DNA from: Larix kaempferi
Taxonomy: Eukaryota > Streptophyta > Pinopsida > Pinales > Pinaceae
DNA length: 64,000 nucleotides
NCBI GenBank assembly: GCA_027924585.1
Contig: BSBM01000609.1
Span: 186,001 to 250,000 of the forward strand
Reading direction: 5' to 3'
In this document: piece by piece, positions 1-12,265 of the stretch
How positions within the stretch are numbered: position 1 is the stretch's first letter
How the letters are laid out: the number at the start of each line of letters is the position of its first letter
Notes under the pieces: generated by a model
The model's input: only the letters and a program-made list of their open reading frames with translations
What the model was told of the DNA's origin: nothing
The model's database searches: none
Made by a program: the position numbers and the translations under genes

Positions 1-740
1 CCTTCATATACCTTCAGACCCAATTCGAAATCCTTTAAAGAGTCTTTTGGAGCCATCTACCCTTGGGGGATTCTAAAATTTCCTCTATATGGGTTCTTGG
101 TTTATCTCGGTTAGACATTTCTTATTAAAAGCTGTAGAGAGGAGTGATGCAAATTTTGTCACTTTTTATGTCCTAATACCTTTTAAACATGTTCAGACCC
201 AAATTTGGAATCATTCGAGTCATTAATAGTCTAAGGGTCGAATTAGGCAAAAATTGTAATATTTGAAGTTTAACAAATTTATTAAAAAGGGACACTACAT
301 GAACAATTATGCAACTAATATGAAATGGGTTGTGTACAAAAACAACTCCAACCTTAGATGTTATTTCTGCGACATGTGATCTCTGACTCCTTCTTTTCCT
401 AATTTAATGTTTCATCTCACTGCCATCTGGGAAGATTGATCGTGTTGTTTAGATTTCTCTTATCTCTTATGGTCATCTCTCCCTCTTTTTCATTGACTTC
501 TTCCCATGTTACACTGGATCTTCTACAAACCCATTACAAACAAATTATGTCAAATATTTATTAATGTTTATAGAGGGTAACAATGCAAATATTGTTACTA
601 TTCTAAGGCTAAGGGTGGAGGTGGAACAGGAGGAATAATGATCCAGATTCACCCAGAAGCCAATCGACGGTGGAAATGGGTTCCCGCGCTAGAAAGTGCA
701 CAGTGGTTAAACTTTGATAAGGTGGAGTAGAAATTAAGCC
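1..740. other. No gene recognised
   Basis: I see no coding sequence, RNA gene or repeat boundary here. It is AT-rich DNA upstream of the ORF2 copy 1 promoter region. If copy 1 once had an ORF1 partner in the arrangement seen at 32086-36061, that partner would lie beyond the left edge of the window. Confidence 0.5.
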
Positions 741-845
741 GCTTACCACGTGGCAAGCGTTGGTGGAGTCTGCTATGAAAAGCGGTTAAATTTAAACCGC
801 TCATCGCAAGTTCTGGAACCACCTAAGCATATGTTCTATAAAAGG
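741..845 (+). promoter_or_regulatory. Putative promoter of ORF2 copy 1 (G-box, inverted repeat, TATA box)
   Basis: A G-box core CACGTG lies at 747-752 inside an 8-bp palindrome. An inverted repeat with 7-bp arms AGCGGTT and AACCGCT lies at about 779-800. A TATA box (TATAAAAGG) lies at 837-845. The TATA box is about 160 bp before the ATG at 1003, which homology to copy 2 supports as the true start. Copy 2 has a G-box at 34133-34138 and a TATA box at 34322-34330, about 185 bp before its ATG. The matching layout is the main support; no transcript evidence is available. Confidence 0.45.
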
Positions 846-1002
846 TTTGTTCCAAGTTTTAAAAAATGCTTTTGCCACTTATTGCCTGGAGGAAAAGAAC
901 CCGCGGGAAACACGTCATTTGTCTTCATCAACTGGAATAGCACCCAAGAAGCTCACTTCACAGGTAGCTCAAAACCCTCTGTGTTTAGATTTTGTGTCCC
1001 AA

Positions 1003-4000
1003 ATGGAGAAAACCCAAGACCTCTTTCCGTTCAATGAAAGTTTAGATGAAAACGAGAAGCTTGTATTTGACAGGGAAAGGGATATTTTCGATCCTATATT
1101 GTATGTGTGTAGTATTTTGCAGTCTAAGGAGAAATTAATGGAGTTTAAGTCGCAGGGAAAGGATGTATTTAATGTTTTTGGTTCTTTTCTGTACTATTTT
1201 TGTGTCGAACAAACCCCACACTTCCCCGAATTTGTTTGTTGGTGTCCGGCGAATTATTCACAGGGACACAGGGTAATCATTAATGTAAAAAGGACCAAAA
1301 TTCTATGCCCAGTAAATGTACAAACTGTCCGTGAGGTTCTAGGTTTACCTGAAACATTTCCCAAAATCCCTGAGTCGTTTAACGAAGAAAATTTGGCAAA
1401 GTTTTATACAAACTGCAGTCCTGCAAAAAAAGACAAATTTTTATTACATGTCTTGAAAGATGGTCAGTCGCATGAAAACCTATCGTTCCCTTTGAGTATT
1501 GATGTCTTTCAGCGAGATACCCAGTTGGTTTTGTCCTTGTTGAGTCAAGTTTTAGGTTTAGATAGTGATAAGTCAATCACGAAAGTTATGCTAGGTTTCC
1601 TTCTCCAAGTAATTTCACCAGAGTCACAGTCAAGCCCAATGTGTTGTTTTAATTTTGATGAATTCCTAGCTGAAGCGATTCATGTGTAGTTGGTGAATTT
1701 CAACCAGTTGATGCATTTCAGATATCAGTCATATCTCTTGAAACTGTTCGTGTGTTCAAACATTTCAGAATCCAAGTTTCTTGGTCCCATCTTTTCTCAT
1801 GACCTTCCTAAATAGGTCAATATGTTTGAGTCCACCCATAAAATCATGGCAGAAGTTTACAGAATTATTTTTAATGCTGAAATGCCCCGAGTGTTAGAAG
1901 GAATGAAAGAAACTTTGCAGCCTACACCTGAAGGCCAAACAGGTGATTGCTTCTTGTATAGAGAACATACTATAATTAGGGTGTATGGTTTTACTGGAGC
2001 ACCATATCTGTTTCCAGCGTTTTTAACACCGAGGGTCTTTGCCTTGGAATTTATTAGACAAAGGTTGCATTTAGAAGAAGACCATTTCAGTGCTTTAAAA
2101 AAAGCATCGGATGTGAAATTCCCTCTTAAAGTTGGTCCATTCATCATTAAGAATAAGGCAGCCCTCTTTGTAGTAGAAAAATTACTGAAGATTATGGATT
2201 TCCAAGAGGCTGAAAGAATTAATTATGATCCTCATCAAATTATATCGCAAAGGAGACATCAAAATGGAAACAAGGCTTTTGATCATCAAACAATAGAAGG
2301 ATTGAAAGAAATGGCAAATTTATTCAAATTTGAACAAGATAATAAAGAGGTGAATATGGAACAAACATGCAATTTGGAAATGCTGGTTCAGACACTAGCT
2401 AAATCTGATATCAACAGTAAGAGAAGTATTCCAGAATTTGATAGTATGGAAGTCGATCAAGAAGTTTCAAGGAATAAATCAAAAGTGGAACGACAGAAGG
2501 AAATTATTAGTATGGAGGAACAAGATTCAATTGTTCGAGAAAAACTAGTTTGATTTTGTAGCCAAATATTATGCTACAATATTATTTTCCAGAATCTGGA
2601 AGTAACTCTCAGTATAAGTCCAGATTTGATGTGCTTTCACAATATACATCAAAGAGGAAGCAATCTTTCGAAGAAACTGAAAAATTGTACCCTCAGGTAA
2701 GAATGCTGGCAGAACAAAACGTTTCCCTCCTTACAGCTACGGATCCAGGAAGAAACTCTATAAGGTTTGCAGTGGTGAACAATGAGAAAGTTTCTGAAAT
2801 GGAAGCTAAGCTTGATGTGATTAATATACCAGATAAGATTCAATTGCATAAACAAACAGGAGATGTCTTGTATTCTGATTTATTGCAATTCACTTTAAAA
2901 ATTTCTAGATTGCAGTCTGTGATAGCAAAGATGGAGAGTCAACTGAGGCAAGAGAAGGTAGAAAACAAAGCAAATTCGATCCAGATCAAAAGACTACAAG
3001 TGGACCTTGTGACCGTGGGAGTCGAGCCAAGGAACAACCAGTGTACCAAAAGGCTCATTGATGAAAAAGAAAATGCCATTCAAATTCTCAAGAAAAAATT
3101 GAAGGTGCCAAATAATCAACATGTGCAGTCTCTAGAGTTGACAGCATTACAACAAGAAAAGGAATCCATATATCAAGAAATGATGGATCACAAAGGTAAA
3201 ATGTTAAAGTTACAAGATGAAAAGAATGATTGGGAAAAACAAAGGATTGAATTGTTGTCACAAATTTCATTGTTGAATACCAATCAGATTGAAACTGTGC
3301 AAGCGCCAGAGAAGTGAGGGGATCAATCTCTATGTACGGGTGAAGGAAAAATGCAAAAATACTCCACAGAGGAACTGAACAGTGCTATGTCACAAATTAG
3401 TCTAAAATATGTAGAGATAGAAGAGTTGAAAGTAGAAAACTTGAAGTTGAAAGAGGAAGTAATTAAAAATTCTGGAGCAAAGATAAAGGCTTTGAGTGAT
3501 AGAAATAAACTGCAAAAGAAAGTTGATGAATTAAAAGATAAATTGACAGGTCGACTTCCATTACACGGAGCTAAACACCTTATATGGGATGAGATATCAG
3601 TGGAAGTCACCAAATTCTGGTCTTATTTGAATTTTATAGCAGATAAATATGTTATAGCAAACATAACTCTCCAGAGTTGTAAAGTGGCAAACGAGACATT
3701 ATGCAAAAGGCCTTCGGAAACAGCTCGGAATACAGTCAGTTTGTTAAAAACTCTAACCCAATTAGATATGTAGAGTTTTGGAATCAAATACAGGCCATCA
3801 ATCATCATTTCGGCAAGAAGAGTTATTGGCAAGCATGATCGTGTTAAAGAAGTAGAAGACATGGCGCAATAGATGGTCCTTGAAGTTCAAAATTTTAATG
3901 AATTATTTCTGGGGCCTTTTGAATGTGGTCTACCTTCTTTTTGGAGTGCCGATGAAAAATTAATGGCTCAAGAAAATCATCACAGTTTGATAGTACAGAC

Positions 4001-4350
4001 TCGTATGGATCACTCGAAATTTGAAGGTTTGGTTAAAGGATTAACTGGAAAGACAATAATTGATAAATTGACCAAAGATTTTGAAATACTTAAACAATTT
4101 GTAATGATTAAGAAGGGTCTTCCATATGTATGTTACATAGAATGCATAGAATTGGAGGTGATGGTGAAAGAAATTATGGATTATGAGATCCCAACTCAAG
4201 AGTAATGGAAAATTGTTGAAAGATTTGGGAAACCAAAACACAGGTTATGTCGGGAATAAATTTTCAGGTGTGTTAATTTTAAATGACGTAATATTTTTTG
4301 AAGACATTAAAGAAGAATAGAAGTACAAGTACATTCGAAACATAGATTCA
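1003..4350 (+). pseudogene. ORF2 copy 1: broken gene for a large coiled-coil protein of unknown family
   Basis: I do not recognise the family. The open stretches are 1003-1689 and 1822-2553 in one frame and 2571-3317, 3351-3773 and 3873-4205 in another, so one frameshift falls between about 2541 and 2571. Stops lie at 1687, 1813, 2551, 3315, 3771, 3870 and 4203. Together they describe about 1,100 codons. The N-terminal 440 or so residues look globular and match copy 2 (34513-35800), including the motif FPEFVCW versus FPEFVSW. The middle (about 2330-4050) is rich in E, K, Q and L with heptad-like spacing, as in a long coiled coil. The C-terminal 100 or so residues again match copy 2. I chose ATG 1003 over 847 because copy 2 begins with the same Met-Glu and aligns from there, and because 847 sits 2 bp after the TATA box. 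A retroelement accessory gene or a lineage-specific host gene are both possible. Confidence 0.6.
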
Positions 4351-4545
4351 TATGTTGTTATTTTCTTTAGTCTTTTAATTTCTATTTTGTGAATGTATTT
4401 GATGTTACACCATCTTATCACTTTGCCGCATAGTTGACTGTAATATCTGAGTTAGAATTCATTTTATATGCTCTGATCCACACATTTAAATATTTTCAAT
4501 GTTCTTTCTTCCAAATTAATGCAGAATTCATCATAGAACGGAGAT
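4351..4545. other. No gene recognised (downstream of ORF2 copy 1)
   Basis: AT-rich sequence between the degraded end of ORF2 copy 1 and the first palindrome array. Nothing else is recognised. Confidence 0.4.
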
Positions 4546-7020
4546 TGGCTAAGTTATAACATATAAACAATATTTATCCCGACTTCCAATATCCGACAAG
4601 AAGGATCGGTCGCCCCTCCGTTTATTATAAAATTGTGAACAACTATATCCAACCATTCACCTGTACTGTATCCAGAATGGTGAACACAAGAAGGATCGAC
4701 GGACCCTTCTTGTAGTCTAGAACTATTTTGAACAGAAACTGGGAAGAAGAAAGGTCGGCCGACACTTCATTTATGAGTGAATGGTAAAACTATTCAACCT
4801 CTTAGGCTGCAACAACAATTCCAAACTTCTGACTTCCACGATGAATAGTTGGGATTGGTATATTGGCTAAGTTATAACATATCAACAATATTTATCCCGA
4901 CTAGCGACAAGAAGAATCGGCTGCCCCTTCGTTTAGTACAGATTTGTAGACACCTATATGTTACAATTCACCTCTATCTAGAATGGTGAACATAAGAAGG
5001 ATCAATCGACCCTTCTTGTAGCGTAGAACTATTTTGAACAGAATACTCGGCACAAGAAAGGTCGGCCGACCCTTCTTGCACCCCATATGAGGATTCATCG
5101 CCTTTTCCGAAGACGCAAATATATTGCGGATACGTAATTTTCTTAAGACGTTCCATCAATTCCACTATCTCGAACTATTTTGAACAGAATACTCGGCACA
5201 AGAAAGGTCGGCCGACCCTTCTTGCACCCCGCATGAGGATTCATCACCTTTTTCGAAGACGCAAATATATTGTGGATACGTAATTTTCTTAAGACGTTCC
5301 ATCAATTCCGCTATCCCGCAACCCGCAATGCAGATTACAGGATGGGACAACAATTCTTGACTCCTGACTTCCATAGTAAATAGTGGGGAATGGAGATTGG
5401 CTAAGTTATAACATATAAACAATATTTATCCCAACTTCCGACCTCCAACAATAAGGATCAGTCGTGCCTTCATTTATTATAAAATTATGAACAACTATAT
5501 CCAACCCATTCACCTGTACTGTATCCAGAATGGTGAACACAAGGAGGATCGAAAGACCCTTCTTGCAGTCTAGAACTATTTTGAACAGAATACTGGGCAG
5601 AAGAAAGGTCGACCGACACTTCATTTATGAGTGAATGGTAAAACTATTCAACCTCTTAGGCTACGACAACAATTCCAGACTTCCGACTTCTGTGATGAAT
5701 AGTTGGGATCGGTATATTGGCTAAGTTATAACATATCAACAATATTTATCCCGACGGGGGACAAGAATAATCGGCCACCCCTTCGTTCAGTAGAGAACTG
5801 TAGACACCTATATGTTACAATTCACCTGTATCCAGAATGGTGAACACAAGAAGATTCAACCGACCCTTCTTGCAGCGTAGAACTATTTTGAACAGAATAC
5901 TCGGCATAAGAAAGGTCGACCGACCCTTCTTGCACCTCGCATGAGGATTCATCGCCTTTTCCGAAGACACAAATATATTGCGGATAAGTAATTTTCGTAA
6001 GACATTCCATCAATTCCGCTATCCCGAACTATTTTGAACAGAATACTCAGCACAAGAAAGGTCGGCCGACCCTTCTTGCACCTAGCATGAGGATTCATCG
6101 CCTTTTTCAAAGACGCAAAAATATATCGGATACGTAATTTTCTTAAGACGTTCCATCAATTCCGCTATCCTGCAACCCGCAATGCAGATTACAGGATGGG
6201 ACAACAATTCCCGACTCTCGACTTCCACAGTAAATAGTGGGGAATGGAGATTGGATAAGTCATAACATATAAACAATATTTATCTTGACTTCCAACCTCC
6301 GACAAGAAGGATCGGCCGCCCCTTCGTTTATTATAAAATTGTGAACAACTATATCCAACCATTCACTTGTACTCTATCTAGAATGGTGAACACAAGAAGG
6401 ATTGACAGACCCTTCTTGCAGTCTAGAACTATTTTGAATAGAATACTGGGCAGAATAAAGGTCGGCCGACACTTCATTTATGAGTGAATGGTAAAACTAT
6501 TCAACCTCTTAGGCTGCGACAACAATTCCAGACTTCTGACTTCCACGATGAATAGTTGGGATTGGCCGACCCTTCTTGCAGTGTAGAACTATTTTGAACA
6601 GAATACTCGGCATAAGAAGGATCGGCCGACCCTTCTTGCACCCCGCATGAGGATTCATCACCTTTTGTGAAGACACAAATATATTGCGGATACCTAATTT
6701 TCTTAAGACATTCCATCAATTCCGCTATCCCACAATCCGCAATGTAGATTACAGGATGGGACAATAATTCCCGACTCCCAACTTCTGCAGTAAATAGTGG
6801 GGAACAGAGATTGGATAAGTTATAACATATAAACAATATTTATCCCAACTTCCAACCTCCGACAAGAAGGATCGGCCGCCCCTTTGTTTAGTATAAAATT
6901 GTGAACACGTATATTATCCAGGAGTTCACCTACAACTATTATTGGCCGACCCTTCTTTCAGTCTAGAACTATTATGAAAAGAATACTTGGTACAAGAATG
7001 GTCGGCTGCCCCTTCATTGC
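4546..7020 (-). repeat. Palindrome array, minus orientation, with about 850-bp higher-order period
   Basis: The block is built from short inverted repeats with arms close to AAGAAGGGTC and GACCCTTCTT around GGCC or GGTC, separated by 60-100 bp of conserved spacer. The spacer phrase TTATAACATAT(A/C)AACAATATTTATCCC recurs near 4550, 4865, 5400, 5720, 6255 and 6820. The alternating steps of about 320 and 530 bp give a higher-order unit near 850 bp, present about 2.7 times. Spacers match the reverse complement of those in the plus-oriented arrays at 24355-44690, so this is the same family inverted. Each unit also holds a second motif (GCAACCCGCAATGCAGATT near 5320, 6175 and 6735). Minus-strand frames of 63-111 codons run through the palindromes. 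Confidence 0.85.
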
Positions 7021-7022
7021 AT

Positions 7023-7565
7023 GGCCATTTTTAACAAAGGCAAGCTATCCATTTAGTTACGGTCAAAATTCTTTGGTCTCGTGGAAAAGAAGAGATAAGA
7101 AACAATCCAATCAATACTCTTTAATAAGTTTTATTTGTTATCTCTGTATGATTTGTCGAGCTTGATCTTATGGTTTGTAATTATCAATGAGATCTAATGA
7201 AAAGTGGTCTCGATCTAGATTCGATTTCCTATGCGAAACAAGGGTGGGTTTTTCCCTCGTATGATGTTTCTAATCGTTCCAGAATTGATACCGCGACAGC
7301 CCTGAAGAAAGGAATTTTGTCAGTATGGAGGAAAAGAATGCTGGCTGCGAAAAATTCCTCTGTATTGCATTACATGAATATTAATAAGTCTAGGTTGATA
7401 AAGGAAAACCATGAAAGGATTCTTATGTACAATAGAAGAGCATTTATCCAATTTATTATAAAATACGTGGACAAATCTTCCTTCAAACAACTCAACCAAA
7501 GTCCTTCTAAAGCAATGATGCAGAAAGTGACTAAGAGCTTCGAAAGTTCAAAAGAAATTCAATTA
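7023..7565 (+). other. Spacer with an unidentified 138-codon reading frame (7197-7613)
   Basis: This stretch separates two parts of the minus-oriented palindrome array. It holds an open frame at 7197-7613 coding for a basic product rich in K, S, N and Q, with no signal peptide, membrane segment or motif I recognise. Its last 15 or so codons run into the next palindrome, so the end is probably fortuitous. The AT-rich lead-in near 7120-7200 resembles a transcript 3' end or an LTR border, but I could not find a partner repeat. It may be a fragment of an old gene or simply chance. Confidence 0.3.
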
Positions 7566-7880
7566 GAGCAGTACAAGAAGGGTCGGTCAACCCTTCATTT
7601 AAAAGGGAAATGAAAAACAATTAATCTATGAAGGTTTGGACAACATTTTCCCACTACCGACTTCTGCAGTATGTGGCATAGATCAGAACATTGCCTATGT
7701 TATAACATGTAAACAATATTTATCCCAACTTCTGATTGCCAACAAGAAGGATCGGCCCCATTCTTTTAGTAGTTGATTGTGAACACCAGTATCCACAACG
7801 GTGAACACAAGAAGGATTGAACCACCCTTCTTGCAGTCTAGAGCTATTATGAAATATTAGTGGGCAGAAGAAGGGTTGGC
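7566..7880 (-). repeat. Palindrome array, minus orientation (short block)
   Basis: It continues the 4546-7020 family. Palindromes lie near 7573-7595, 7743-7765, 7808-7835 and 7866-7880, with the conserved spacer TTATAACATG...ATATTTATCCC near 7690-7725. Confidence 0.75.
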
Positions 7881-8110
7881 CCATGACGGTTTGACATGTT
7901 CTCTGAATTGGTCGAACGGAGGACCTAGTTGGGCAGCCGACCTAACCTCCTCCAACATCTCCCCCATGAACAATGCTTTTGTTCGTCTCGAAGAAATGAA
8001 AAAATAACTGGAGTTGGATGAACAGCGCGTTGATGACTATGAGCTGGTACTCGATACTCCCTTGGATGGAAATGGGTTGTCACGTCTAGAAACGTGTCTG
8101 GAGAAATATC
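7881..8110. repeat. Dispersed repeat (copies near 21640-21835 and 37945-38015)
   Basis: The segment with GACATGTTCTCTGAATTGG and CGAACGGAGGACCTAG recurs at 21640-21700 and, more diverged, at 21926-21980 and 37945-38015. Its right part (GGATGGAAATGGGTTGTCA, near 8062) recurs at 9075-9120 and 9335-9375. No coding capacity is recognised. Just to the right, a direct repeat of about 55 bp (AATAAATTAACCAT) lies at 8145-8230. Confidence 0.6.
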
Positions 8111-8602
8111 ATACATCAAATTACTATCTACTAAACATGATATTCAACAATCAAAATAAATTAACCATTTAAAACCTTGAAGATATTCAACCATCAAAAT
8201 AAATTAACCATATAAAACCTTGAAAATGGTTCCATACACTTACATATTTACAGTAAACAAAAACACCTTATGATTGACCATTCATGGGAATCAAAACCTC
8301 ATATATATATAACTGATTAGGCCATTCAATATATTTTCTATCACATGAAGATTTCACGTAATGCCATGATAAAAAGGAATTGAACAAAATGGCATTTCTA
8401 ATCTTTTCATCACATTTCGGTTTAAATTCCATTTTACAAAAATAATTGGCAGAAAAAATTCAGCACAGCAGATTTGATACAAGATAGTTGCCAGATATTA
8501 AACCAAGTATTCTCATGTTATAGCTCATGATTGAGTTCAAAATTCTAACAAAAACTACAACATATTTAGCAATTCTAACAAATCTCGAGCATTACAAAAT
8601 AT

Positions 8603-8938
8603 CTAGAAGGAGTTTCTTACAGAGAAAACGTTTGCAAGGAAAAACAGAGCTATTACAATATATATATGCTCCCTATCCAAAGTAACCAATTGCTTAGACT
8701 TATGAGACTCAGAAACGCACATCTCAACTGCTGTATCATTGTCTCCACTCGAATTCCTTCCCATTATGAGACTGCAACATGTAGCGCAGGTATCGAAATC
8801 TAGAGAAATGAAATCAAGACTACTATATTTATATTGTTTGAGATGCTTAGGCAGTTCTATCCAAGTTTTGGTCATAGGATTGCATATGTAATTTATCTTT
8901 TCCACTACAACAAAGTAAGCTCTTGCAACTGGCCACAA
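8603..8938 (-). pseudogene. F-box/kelch-type C-terminal fragment
   Basis: The minus-strand frame contains ICNPMTKTWIELP followed by a Phe/Leu-rich stretch. This is the spacing seen in the C-terminal domain of plant F-box/kelch proteins, whose N-terminal F-box would recruit SKP1 in an SCF ubiquitin ligase. No F-box is visible here, so only part of the gene remains. The frame ends beside a sequence that reads as a splice donor on the minus strand (CT then GTAAGAAA, about 8620-8633). A related fragment at 22957-23187 ends in the same way. Surrounding DNA consists of duplicated repeats, so I take it as a decayed copy. The family assignment rests on one motif and overall style. Confidence 0.4.
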
Positions 8939-9395
8939 TAATTACTGGGCTTGGAAGAAACTCCACAGATAGAGTGTGAAATTTGTAGCTACTTTCTGTG
9001 CTAATCCACAGCTTTCTAAGGAAACGAGAAGGTCACATTCCCCAACCAAGAAGAAAGGCCGGATTCGCGGAAACTCCCTTGGATGGAAATGGGTTGTCAT
9101 GTCTAGAAACGTGTCTGGAGGTACAACAAAGTAAGCTCTTGCAAATGGCCACAATAATAACTGGGCTTGGAAGAAACTCCACAGACAGAGTGTGAAATTT
9201 GTAGCTACTTTCTGTGCTAATCCACAGCTTTCTAAGGAAACAAGAAGGTCACATTCCCCAACCAAGAACAACTTTCTAAGGAAACGAGAAGGTTGCATTC
9301 CCCAACCAAGAAGAAAGGCCAGATTCACAGAAACTCCCTTGGATGGAAATGGGTCGCCATGTCTGGAAACATCTCCATGCACGAAGAAGAAGCTG
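8935..9395. repeat. Tandem duplication of about 210 bp
   Basis: The sequence from CTGGGCTTGGAAGAAACTCC to GGAAATGGGT appears at about 8945-9100 and again at about 9165-9360, with a further partial copy of the CTAAGGAAAC(G/A)AGAAGG phrase inside the second unit. The open frames on both strands here (for example 8942-9448 on the minus strand) cross the duplicated units and look fortuitous. Confidence 0.7.
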
Positions 9396-10140
9396 GCAGC
9401 ATGGTCTGTTACTAAAAAACCATTCGACGACTGCTGCAAGCCTAACACTGAGGACCGCAGCAGTACATGTTTTCTTAGAGAAGAAATCTTCCAAGATAGT
9501 CAATTGCATACCAATCGGTTATTGAAAGAAGACTGATAGAAAGAAGATTGACAAAAATATGATTGGTGCCAAAAAACATAATGACAAATCCATGTATTGG
9601 GACTTCGACAATGCTTGAAATGCTCATATATCATGGTCTATGTAGGATTTTCAAGGGACCCGATTTCAAAATGCTCATATATCATGAGGAGAATTGGGGA
9701 GAGATCACAAGACTCAAACATTTCTGATAAAAAAAAGGACAGAGAACAAAGGCAGTAAAGAAAAATTCCATGGCTTTGATTCCCGAAGATTTCAGTTTGC
9801 TGTGATATGGGCCATGGTTAGCTTATATATAGTTAATGGCCAGTAGTTGATGGATTGAACAGGATGGGACGGATGGGTAATGTAATTATCACAGTATGGA
9901 GGTATGGTGGATATCATCTGCAACGACAACAGATTTTGCTAGAGTAATCGTAGATATTACTTGTGTGAAGAAAATAATCTCAGCATGCTTCAGTCGACAT
10001 TATGTCTTGTCACGAACAAAATATACACCATGATACAGATGTCGCTCACATTCCATGTTTCACAATCTGAGCATTCCATGTTTCATAATCTGAGCGTTTC
10101 ACATTTCACAATCTGAGCGTTCCACGTGTCCCCGTGGAAA
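9396..10140. repeat. Dispersed repeat, no gene recognised
   Basis: The phrase AAATGCTCATATATCATG (near 9615 and 9668) and the block containing ATGGGCCATGGTTAGC (near 9810) and AACAGATTTTGCT (near 9928) recur at 22110-22400 and 23580-24010, and inverted at 28960-29300. Near 10040-10120 a short triplication of TTCACAATCTGAGC occurs. No coding feature is recognised. Confidence 0.55.
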
Positions 10141-10757
10141 CCTAGGTATTGACATTTAACAACAAAATTTATAAACATTTAACTTTCGTCAGATTATCCT
10201 TAGAATCTACTTAATCAGATTTTATTTTTCACAAGTTGAATATTTTTACAAGTACCTCATAAATGAAGGGGAGACCCACCGTCAGTATTTAATTAATATT
10301 AGTTCTAGAATGCAAGGGTCAGTAGAGGTCTCATGAGGTGGGGGGGGGGAATCAACCAAAGAAAATTGGAGACACTCTGATTGATGCAGAGATTGTAATT
10401 TTTTGCAACTTTGAAAGTAATACAGTTAGTCCTTCTCTTCATTCCTCTTTTGTTAATTGATCAAATTTCTTTGATGAATTTATGAACACTGTTTAATTTT
10501 TGCAATCAATAATCCATACATTCATCTACTAACAGTTTGGATTTGTCTTTACTCATGATCTGTGTGTCTTTTATCTTTTAAGTGAATTTATTTAATCAAA
10601 ACATTTATCTATTTCTGCAAATGATTAACATATATTAATAAATTCATGTTAATTTTTCAATTAGCATTCTAGCTACACGGTAATCTTGCATGTTCCTAAA
10701 TTATCCTTAAAACTACTATGAGTGAATTTTCATTTCCTGATTGTGTTGTGGTTAAAC
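10141..10757 (+). repeat. Cassette part I (leader of the palindrome cassette)
   Basis: This AT-rich block precedes a plus-oriented palindrome array. It includes ATCTACTTAATCAGATTTTA (near 10205), a purine run of nine G at 10341-10349, and CTGATTGATGCAGAGATTGT (near 10378). The same order occurs at 29920-30375 and 43455-43925, with scraps at 26125-26180 and 38340-38445. The G-rich run recalls a polypurine tract and the following text recalls an LTR 3' part, but no TG...CA termini or paired copies are evident. Confidence 0.65.
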
Positions 10758-12110
10758 CTAGTAACATCGGTATACTCAATGTGTCAAATTAAATAAAAAA
10801 TAGTAACCTCCCTATAATCAATGTGCCAAATCAAATGTGCCACGTGTCACCATATGATTGTTCCATGTGTCACCCTAGGATACTAGATAAGAAAATTTTA
10901 ACAACAAAATTTATAGATGTTTTGCTTTAAAGAATTTGCTAGCAAGTGGAAATATTCTCGGAGAAAGAGCGGCCACTCTTTCTCCGCTCTTTCTCCAAGG
11001 TTTTCTATTGTTACAATTCCCTCCTAAATGAAGGGTCGGCTGACCCTTCTTATTCCCAATATTGTTTACATAATAGTTCGACACCGCAATATTGGTCGGT
11101 AGATGATCCTTCTTGTGTTCTCCATTATGGCTATGGATTAATTGCTCGATAAAGGTTTTGACAATTAACTACCAAAAGAAGGGGCGGTTGATCCTTCTTG
11201 TATAAAGGCAAAATTCAGGAGAAATGATTTTTATATGTTAGCAACAGCATTTATAGACGTTTTGCTATAAATACTTTGCTAGCAAGTGAAAATATTGAAA
11301 GAGAAAGAGCGTATGTTCCTTCTCCAAGGTGTTCTACTGTTACAATTCCCTCCTAAATGAAGGGTTGGCAGACCCTTCTTATTCCCAATATTCTTTTCAT
11401 AGTAGTTCGACGTTGCAAGAAGGGTCGGTCGGTCCTTCTAGTATTATCGATTATGGCTATATCTGAATTGATAGATAAAGGTATTGACAATTAACTCGGA
11501 AAGGAAGGGTCAGCAGATCCTTCTTGTCGTAAAATGCAAGTAGGGACAAACCATTTTTATATGATATAACTTCCAAGGTGTTCTATTTTTACAATTCCCT
11601 CGTAATTGAAGGGTCGGTCAACCCTTCTTATTCCCCATATTATATTTATAATAGTTCCCTCCAAGAAGGGTCAGTCGACCCTTCTTATTCCCCATATTAT
11701 ATTTATAATAGTTCCCTCCAAGAAGGGTTGGTCGACCCTTCTTATTAGCAACATTTTTTTCAAAATATTTTGACATTGAAAGAAGGGTCTGTCACTCCTT
11801 CTTGTGTTCTCCATTATGGATATGGCTGAATTGTTGGATAAAGGTTTTCACAGTTTACTACGAAAAGAATAGGTGGCTGATCCTTGTTGGAAAATGGAAG
11901 TCGGGACAAACTATTTTTATATGTTATAACTTCCAAGGTGTTCTATTTTATAATTCCCTCAAAATTGAAGGGTTGGACGACCCTTCTTATGTTGGCCATT
12001 AAGGGGCGGTTGATCCTTCATGTCGGAAAAAGGAAATCGGGACAAACAATTTTTTTTATGTTATAACTTAGCTGATTGACTTGTTATTCAAACAATGACT
12101 GAAATTTTAG
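10758..12110 (+). repeat. Palindrome array, plus orientation
   Basis: The array starts with a direct repeat of AGTAACCTC...CAATGTG(T/C)CAAAT and a stress-element-like CCACGTGTCACC block, then a separate inverted repeat with arms near AGAAAGAGCGG and CTCTTTCTCC around 10965-10995. Palindromes with GAAGGGTCGG or TCGACCCTTC arms follow at about 11028, 11097, 11177, 11357, 11418, 11500, 11610, 11665, 11730, 11783 and 11967. Near 11630-11730 a unit of about 58 bp is tandemly duplicated. Confidence 0.85.
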
Positions 12111-12119
12111 ACCTTGATT

Positions 12120-12265
12120 TTTTCACAGAGAAAGGAAGGAAATTTACAAAGTGACATAATTTACTGCAAATAACAATTAACAGAGAAAGAAAGGAAATTT
12201 ACAGACTGTCAGTATTGGAAATAACAATCAACAGAGAAAGGAAGAAAATTTACAGAAGTGTTGGT
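12120..12265. repeat. Minisatellite AACAATTAACAGAGAAAG type (about 3 units)
   Basis: Units of about 55-65 bp contain (A)CAGAGAAAG(G/A)AAGGAAATTTACA, at about 12126, 12180 and 12233. The same minisatellite occurs at 37668-37812, again a short way beyond a palindrome array. Confidence 0.75.

Noticed and set aside
4974-6836. Five minus-strand frames as separate small genes
   Set aside because: They are near copies of each other generated by the 850-bp repeat, run through the palindromes and have no start or promoter of their own. Kept only as a finding on frame recurrence.
8942-9536. Frames of 114-168 codons on both strands
   Set aside because: They span a tandem duplication of about 210 bp, so the length is a by-product of the repeat and internal peptide text is duplicated.
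10330-10757. Cassette part I as an LTR
   Set aside because: It has a G-rich run and LTR-like text, but I found no TG...CA ends, no paired copy at matching distance and no target duplication.
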